From: JAXDLH01 sp034666705
GTDB taxonomy: Bacteria; Chloroflexota; UBA6077; SHYK01
DNA: 10,527 bases
Direction of reading: 5' to 3'
Assembly: GCA_034666705.1 (NCBI GenBank)
Contig: JAXDLH010000474.1
Coordinates: forward strand, 1-10,527
The position numbers and the translations under genes are program-made. The notes beneath the pieces were generated by a model. It saw nothing but the letters and a program-made list of their open reading frames with translations, had not been told where the DNA came from and made no database searches. Positions 6,708 to 10,527 of the stretch are shown piece after piece (position 1 is the stretch's first letter; every line of letters begins with the position of its first letter).

Positions 6708-6740
6708 GGTTCGGAGCAACCTTGGCCTATAGCATCCAGA

Positions 6741-7337
6741 TTAGCCCGCCTTGCCGCCGGCGGCGGACCAGAGCGCGAAGCCTACGGTCTGCGCTGTCCA
6801 GGGAGCGCCGAGCGCCTCGGCCCGCTCACGCAGCGCCTCGGCGTAGCGGAGATAGTAGGGAACGGTGAACTTCGGCTCGCCCAGCTCGGGGATCGCCGCA
6901 CCGACCAGCTCGTCGAGGAAGGGATAGCAATCGCCGCGGAAGGCGGCGAGCACCGCCGACGCCGTGGCCGGGCCCACGCCCGCCAACTGCGCGAGCCGCG
7001 CGACCGGCTTGCGGGGATCCGGCGCAAGGCCGAACGCCTCCTCGGCCGCAGCGCGGATTGCGACCTCCCCATTGCTCTGCAGGAGCAGCAGGTTGCGCGC
7101 CCGCCACTCGCCGCGCAGCATCTTCCACCGCGTGACGTCCACCACCTCGCGTTCGCCAACGCTTGGCGGCGTGCGGGCGGCGATCGCGCCGGGCAGTTCC
7201 TCCCGATACCAGCGATCCAACTCCACGAGGTTCTTAGCGTCCTGGTGCGCCACCACCTCGGGATAGACGCGGAGCGCATCGTCCCAGCGGGGGAGATCGG
7301 CACTCGTCCAGAGCTGCTTCGCGTCAACTGCGCTCAT
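6741..7337 (-). CDS. Helix-hairpin-helix protein of unknown function
   Basis: 198 residues, no signal peptide or membrane segment, probably cytoplasmic. Two stretches stand out. One is a central block rich in W, K and R (about 70-90, WKMLRGEWRARNLLLLQSN). The other is a helix-hairpin-helix motif LAGVGPATASAVLAA at about 118-132, the non-specific DNA-binding hairpin seen in DNA glycosylases and similar proteins. I recall a conserved uncharacterised family with the same order (YP-V.., LD-WYR-ELP, W-K-RG--R, GVGPATASA), also frequent in fungi. The catalytic Lys or Asp of HhH-GPD glycosylases is not evident, so an enzyme role is not claimed. The ATG start lies 13 bases after the stop of the SH3-domain gene, so the two are probably cotranscribed; the Shine-Dalgarno is weak (AAGGG, spaced far). 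The gene converges with the toxin remnant. Confidence 0.85.
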   Translation of the reverse strand: MSAVDAKQLWTSADLPRWDDALRVYPEVVAHQDAKNLVELDRWYREELPGAIAARTPPSVGEREVVDVTRWKMLRGEWRARNLLLLQSNGEVAIRAAAEEAFGLAPDPRKPVARLAQLAGVGPATASAVLAAFRGDCYPFLDELVGAAIPELGEPKFTVPYYLRYAEALRERAEALGAPWTAQTVGFALWSAAGGKAG

Positions 7338-7350
7338 CGATGGGTTGCCC

Positions 7351-8262
7351 TTAGCTCACGCCCGGCGCCACCACCCAGCCTTGTGAGCCGTTGGGGGTGC
7401 GCACTTCGAGCCAGGTGTACCCGTCCGCGGTCACCGGGTCGCCGAGCACCTCGAGCCGCGTGCCGGTCGTCAGCCCGGTGATGAGCGCGCCGGTCGTGAG
7501 GGGCTGCGCGCGGAGGCGCAGGCCGCTGGAGGTGACGACTACGACCTGGGTCGAGACGATAGCAGTGGGCGGCGCAGCCACAGGCACGCTCGTGGCCGCA
7601 GGAAGCACCGGGCCGATGATCTCGGGCTCTTCCGCTGGAGATACGGACGCAGTCGTCGCCTCCACATCGCGGCTTTCCGCGGCTGCGGCTGGACCTGCCT
7701 CGGACGCGGCGCCCGTGCTATCCGCGACTGGAGAGGGGGCGCTCGCGGCCGGCGTGAGCGTCTGGGTCAAAACCGCACCGCCTGCAAGGGCCACGACGAC
7801 TAGCGCCGCCGCGGCGACGAGCATCTGCCGCCAGTGTTCGAGGGGCGCGGCGGCTGGCTCCTCGCCTTGCGCCCAACGCACCGCAAGCGTCGATTTCAGA
7901 TACATCCGCTGGAAGTAGCGACCGTGGTGCTCGGCGCGGACCTCGAAGCGGTCCTCGCTCTCGATCAGGCCGACGAGCCCCAGGCCATCGGCCGTCAGCT
8001 CGCGGCCCAGCGTGCGCAGCAGATCAGCGCGCCCAGCGCTCAGCCTCGGAACGTCGGCTTCGTGGGATGCGCCCGGCGCTTCCCGCCACGGTTCCAGCTC
8101 CTCCCGGGTTAGCACCCGTCGCAGGGGGTCCGATACGGACGCGCCCGAATTCTGTGATAGGAGCGTGATGGTGTCGCCAACCCACAGCAGCGCCAGCGGC
8201 CCGCCTTCCTCAGCATCGAGGAGGCGGCCGATCGCCCCGAGTGCGTCTGCGTAGCTATCCAT
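7351..8262 (-). CDS. Membrane-anchored protein with C-terminal bacterial SH3 domain
   Basis: 303 residues from ATG 8262. Residues 1-138 form a soluble domain that I do not recognise; it ends in a basic/aromatic patch (HHGRYFQRMYLKS). One transmembrane helix follows at about 147-165 (AAAALVVVALAGGAVL). Next comes a Pro/Ala/Ser/Glu-rich linker (about 170-235), then an SH3b-like domain at 243-303 (GLRLRAQPL, TGTRLEVLGDP, WLEVRT, GWV). The predicted topology is N-terminus inside, linker and SH3 domain outside, where SH3b domains often bind the cell wall or other surface ligands. The frame is open to 8424 from a TTG, but ATG 8262 is preferred because a candidate promoter (8293-8321) would start transcription downstream of that TTG. 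There is no clear Shine-Dalgarno, and the leader would be only about 25 bases. It is followed closely by the helix-hairpin-helix gene. Confidence 0.82.
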   Translation of the reverse strand: MDSYADALGAIGRLLDAEEGGPLALLWVGDTITLLSQNSGASVSDPLRRVLTREELEPWREAPGASHEADVPRLSAGRADLLRTLGRELTADGLGLVGLIESEDRFEVRAEHHGRYFQRMYLKSTLAVRWAQGEEPAAAPLEHWRQMLVAAAALVVVALAGGAVLTQTLTPAASAPSPVADSTGAASEAGPAAAAESRDVEATTASVSPAEEPEIIGPVLPAATSVPVAAPPTAIVSTQVVVVTSSGLRLRAQPLTTGALITGLTTGTRLEVLGDPVTADGYTWLEVRTPNGSQGWVVAPGVS

Positions 8263-8292
8263 CGAGCATCGGCCGTCGGACCCCGCGAAGGG

Positions 8293-8321
8293 GATATAGG
8301 AGTGCCAGGGTTTTACCCCAA
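8293..8321 (-). promoter_or_regulatory. Candidate promoter of the SH3-domain gene
   Basis: On the minus strand, TTGGGG (8316-8321) is separated by 17 bases from TATATC (8293-8298), a fair sigma-70-like pair in GC-rich DNA. The -10 box lies about 31 bases before ATG 8262. Small inverted repeats surround it: CCCC/GGGG at 8281-8293, GGGT/ACCC at 8308-8318 and CCCGCA/TGCGGG at 8329-8343. The rest of the 207-base gap up to the pirin gene (8344-8469) shows nothing I can name. Confidence 0.4.
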
Positions 8322-8469
8322 CACAGGCCCCGCAGTATGCGGGATCACGGACTATTCCCCAATCCGCTGGCGGAGCGTACCCAGACGAGGCCCGACCCGT
8401 CAACCTGGCTCGGGGGTAAAGCAAACCTCGGCGCCGGGTCCGGTGGCATGACCGGCCGGGTCGAGCCAG

Positions 8470-9183
8470 CTATGATTCCCAGATCAGCACCTCGGCGCCG
8501 ACGGCCGGGTCAGCAGTGAGGCGCAGGCTCCCGGCGGCGGTCAAGCGCACGGCATCGCCCTCCTCGAGTCGACCCGCGCCCTCCAGCTCGGCGGCGCCAC
8601 GCGCTACGAAGACGTGCGCGAATCGGCCATCTGGCACTTGCACGGTCTCGCCGGGCTGCAGGCGACCGCCCCAGAGGACCGCATCGTGCTGGCGGATCGA
8701 GATCGCGGCGTCGTGCCCCCGGCCAGAGGCGATCGGGACCAGGCCACCCTTGCGCAGCTCGCCGTTGATGTCGAGCTGCTGATAGCCGGGCGTGATCGAC
8801 TCGGTATCAGGCAGCACCCACATCTGGACGAAGTGCACGGGTTGCTCGCCACTCGGGTTGATCTCCGAATGCCAGATGCCGGTGCCCGCGCTCATGCGCT
8901 GCGCGAGTCCGGGGTAGATGAGGTCCTTGTTGCCGAGGGTGTCCTTATGCTCCAGCTCACCGTCCAGCACCCAGGTCACGATCTCCATGTCCTGATGCGG
9001 GTGCGTCATGAAGCCAAAGCCGGGACTTACCACGTCGTCGTTGTTTACGAGCAGCAGCCCGTGGTTGGTATTGCCCGGATCGTACTGATTGCCAAAGTTG
9101 AAGCTGTGGCGCGAGTTGAGCCAGTCGATGCGGGTCGCCCGCCGGCTTGCCGCCCGCCGGACGTCGATGGAAGTTGCTTGCAT
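8470..9183 (-). CDS. Pirin family protein (YhhW-like cupin)
   Basis: 237 residues, full length for bacterial pirins such as E. coli YhhW, which are bicupin metalloproteins, some with quercetin 2,3-dioxygenase activity in vitro. The N-terminal cupin keeps the metal ligands H61 and H63 (THPHQDMEIVTW) and H105 and E107 (GIWHSEINP). The block RMSAGTGIWHSE is almost diagnostic. The C-terminal cupin (about 150-237) is present and, as usual, lacks a metal site. ATG 9183 is the only reasonable start; AGGAGG lies 12 bases upstream, a long spacing. The gene is transcribed away from SBP2, and a palindrome at 9226-9241 lies 42 bases upstream of the start. It may act in flavonoid or stress metabolism, but the biological substrate of most pirins is unknown. 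Confidence 0.95.
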   Translation of the reverse strand: MQATSIDVRRAASRRATRIDWLNSRHSFNFGNQYDPGNTNHGLLLVNNDDVVSPGFGFMTHPHQDMEIVTWVLDGELEHKDTLGNKDLIYPGLAQRMSAGTGIWHSEINPSGEQPVHFVQMWVLPDTESITPGYQQLDINGELRKGGLVPIASGRGHDAAISIRQHDAVLWGGRLQPGETVQVPDGRFAHVFVARGAAELEGAGRLEEGDAVRLTAAGSLRLTADPAVGAEVLIWES

Positions 9184-9225
9184 GGTGTTCGTTGGCCTCC
9201 TGGTGACACGTGGGATCGTGCTCGC

Positions 9226-9241
9226 AGTTTAGAACTAAACT
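9226..9241. promoter_or_regulatory. Palindromic operator candidate upstream of pirin
   Basis: AGTTTAGAACTAAACT has perfect 7-base arms around a central AA. It is an AT-rich 16-mer in GC-rich DNA, 42 bases before the pirin start, where a repressor would overlap the promoter or early leader. Its size and symmetry fit a dimeric winged-helix regulator (HxlR or MarR type), families often linked to pirin-like genes; no such regulator gene lies in this window. Confidence 0.5.
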
Positions 9242-9244
9242 CTT

Positions 9245-9259
9245 GGGAATGCTATTCCC
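9245..9259. repeat. Short perfect inverted repeat in the pirin promoter region
   Basis: GGGAAT-GCT-ATTCCC has 6-base arms with a 3-base spacer, only 3 bases from the palindrome at 9226-9241. It overlaps a weak minus-strand -10-like TAGCAT (9249-9254), whose partner CTGACA (9274-9279) is 19 bases away. It may be a second operator half or a small hairpin. Confidence 0.4.
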
Positions 9260-9298
9260 TGCTACACCCCCCTTGTCAGGATAGGCTCCTCGAAGCTG

Positions 9299-9346
9299 GG
9301 TTCGACGATATCCCCTCACTTCAAGACGAGAGTGAGAGGTCGAACC
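9299..9346. promoter_or_regulatory. Two-step hairpin in the divergent pirin/SBP2 region
   Basis: Outer arms GGTTCGAC (9299-9306) and GTCGAACC (9339-9346) are perfectly complementary over 8 bases. They enclose a second perfect 6-base stem, CTCACT (9315-9320) with AGTGAG (9331-9336), and a 10-base loop. It could be a DNA operator or, if transcribed, a folded leader. No known riboswitch class is recognised. Confidence 0.4.
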
Positions 9347-9351
9347 GCCGC

Positions 9352-9381
9352 TGGACCGGCCCCCGGCGGTCCGGGTACGAT
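9352..9381 (+). promoter_or_regulatory. Weak candidate promoter of SBP2
   Basis: TGGACC (9352-9357) and TACGAT (9376-9381) are separated by 18 bases, 47 bases before the SBP2 start. Each box matches the sigma-70 consensus at about four positions. An inverted repeat GGACCG/CGGTCC (9353-9358 and 9367-9372) lies over the -35 box and spacer. Confidence 0.25.
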
Positions 9382-9428
9382 GGTGCGGTCGTCTCCGAGC
9401 CTGGATGGTCAAACAGGGAGCACCACAT

Positions 9429-10527
9429 ATGGAGACCCACGCAGCCGCGCTCCGCCGATGGACTCGCTTCGCCACCACGTTATTCGTAGGCCTTATCACG
9501 CTGAGCGCTTGCGCGGCGCCGCAATCCCAACCGAGCAGCGCACCCGCATCCGGAGCCACGAACGCTCCTGAGGCTCGCGCGCCAAAAGTGCTCACCCTTG
9601 GCATCCTGCGCGAGCCGAAGACGCTCGTCGGCGTCATCGGCAGCCTGCCGCGCACCGGCGGCGCCCACAATCCGCGCTTTATCGCCCACAACCTCCTCGT
9701 CGCGCCGGACGAGCATGGCGCCTACCAACCGCAGCTCGCTTCGGCGAAGCCCTCGGTCGAGGCCGGCACCTGGCAGGTGAACCCCGATGGCTCGATGGAC
9801 ACGACGTGGAAGCTCCGGCCGAACGTGCTCTGGCACGACGGCACGCCATTCACCGCGTCAGACCTGGTCTTCTCTTTCGACGCGAAGAAGGACCCAATCG
9901 CCTGTTGCCCGGCGGGTCGCCCCGAGTTGATGCAGTCGGCCTCTGCGCCTGACCCGCTCACCTTCGTCATCCATTGGTCACAGGTGAACGCTGACGCCGA
10001 TCAAGCCCAGGAGATCGAGCCGTGGCCACGGCACATCCTGGAGCCTCTCTTCCTGGGCGATAAGGAAGGGTTCGTCAACAGCCCGTGGTTCACGTCCGCA
10101 TTCGTCGGCCTTGGACCCTACCGCCTGGTGCGGTGGGACCAGGGCTCGCTGATGGAGCTCGCGCGCTTCGACGGGTACTTCCGAGGCCGCCCGCCGCTGG
10201 ACACAGTCATCGTGCGGTTCCTCGACGACCCGAACGCGCTCGTCGCGGGTATCCTCTCCGGCGCCGTCGATGCGGTGCTCTCGCCCGCGCTGAGCGTGGA
10301 TACGGCGCTCGAGGTGCGGCAGCGCTGGGAAGGGACCGGCAACGAGGTTCGCTTCAGCCCCGGCGACAATTTCGAGAACATCCAGATCCAGTACCGGCCG
10401 GACTACGCGCGGCCGACCAATGGCCTGGCGGTCAAACAGGTCAGGCAGGCGTTCTTCCAGGCGATCGACCGCCAGACCCTCGTCGACGTGGTGAGCCATG
10501 GCGTCTCACCCGTCGCCGATAGCTGGT
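9429..10527 (+). CDS. Family 5 solute-binding lipoprotein SBP2, C-terminus cut by window edge
   Basis: 366 complete codons are visible and the frame is open to the right edge; the family average is about 520-600 residues. The N-terminus is a clear type II lipoprotein signal: a basic start (RRWTR), a hydrophobic core (14-24) and the lipobox LSAC with Cys28, then a Ser/Ala/Pro linker. The mature part shows the family 5 signature VLWHDGTPFTASDLVFSFD, then GLGPYRL, RGRPPLDTVIVRF and VRQAFFQAIDRQTLVD. These blocks align collinearly with SBP1 (2799-4529), so the two are paralogues. ATG 9429 follows AGGGAG with 8 bases of spacing. It is transcribed divergently from pirin. Transporter permease genes, if linked, would lie beyond the right edge. 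Ligand unknown. Confidence 0.94.
   Translation, partial: METHAAALRRWTRFATTLFVGLITLSACAAPQSQPSSAPASGATNAPEARAPKVLTLGILREPKTLVGVIGSLPRTGGAHNPRFIAHNLLVAPDEHGAYQPQLASAKPSVEAGTWQVNPDGSMDTTWKLRPNVLWHDGTPFTASDLVFSFDAKKDPIACCPAGRPELMQSASAPDPLTFVIHWSQVNADADQAQEIEPWPRHILEPLFLGDKEGFVNSPWFTSAFVGLGPYRLVRWDQGSLMELARFDGYFRGRPPLDTVIVRFLDDPNALVAGILSGAVDAVLSPALSVDTALEVRQRWEGTGNEVRFSPGDNFENIQIQYRPDYARPTNGLAVKQVRQAFFQAIDRQTLVDVVSHGVSPVADSW

Noticed and set aside
8263..8424. Upstream extension of the SH3-domain protein to a TTG at 8424
   Set aside because: The extra 54 residues look like translated non-coding DNA, and a candidate promoter lies inside the extension.
9297..9317. GGGTTCGA resembling a tRNA T-arm
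   Set aside because: There is no matching acceptor, D or anticodon arm around it and the T-stem does not pair; it belongs to the hairpin at 9299-9346.

Overview
The window is high-GC bacterial DNA with dense coding, no RNA genes and no CRISPR array. Three traits fit an environmental Chloroflexota-type (or similar) genome: type II lipoprotein solute-binding proteins of the oligopeptide class, several phthalate-dioxygenase-type Rieske oxygenases, and short intergenic hairpin repeats that include the TGTCATCC...GAGCGAAGCGAAGGATCC kind. The phylum is an inference from style and is not proven by a marker gene.

Left part (1-5872, all minus strand, read right to left): a catabolic-looking cassette in the order Rieske oxygenase B (5872-4631), family 5 lipoprotein solute-binding protein SBP1 (4529-2799), Rieske oxygenase A (2639-1389) and a UbiD-family prenylated-FMN decarboxylase (1236 to beyond the left edge). 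The gaps between genes are 101, 159 and 152 bases. Each gap holds a hairpin element placed just after the upstream gene's stop codon. A plausible reading is capture or uptake of an aromatic or other cyclic substrate, ring hydroxylation by the two oxygenases and decarboxylation by the UbiD protein. No reductase or ferredoxin, UbiX, permease or ATPase gene lies in the window, so the pathway is incomplete here and the substrate is unknown.

Middle (about 5927-6732, plus strand): a patch of broken accessory genes. It holds an internal fragment of a DUF1016/YhcG nuclease-family protein, an intact DUF433 antitoxin, and a DUF5615 PIN-like toxin that loses homology after about 38 residues. The three are packed with overlapping ends.

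Right part (6741-9183, minus strand): a pirin gene with a conspicuous palindrome upstream, then a membrane-anchored bacterial SH3-domain protein with its own candidate promoter, and 13 bases further on a helix-hairpin-helix protein of unknown role. From 9429 a second family 5 lipoprotein solute-binding protein (SBP2), a paralogue of SBP1, runs off the right edge on the plus strand. The 245-base divergent region between pirin and SBP2 contains two palindromes and a longer hairpin.
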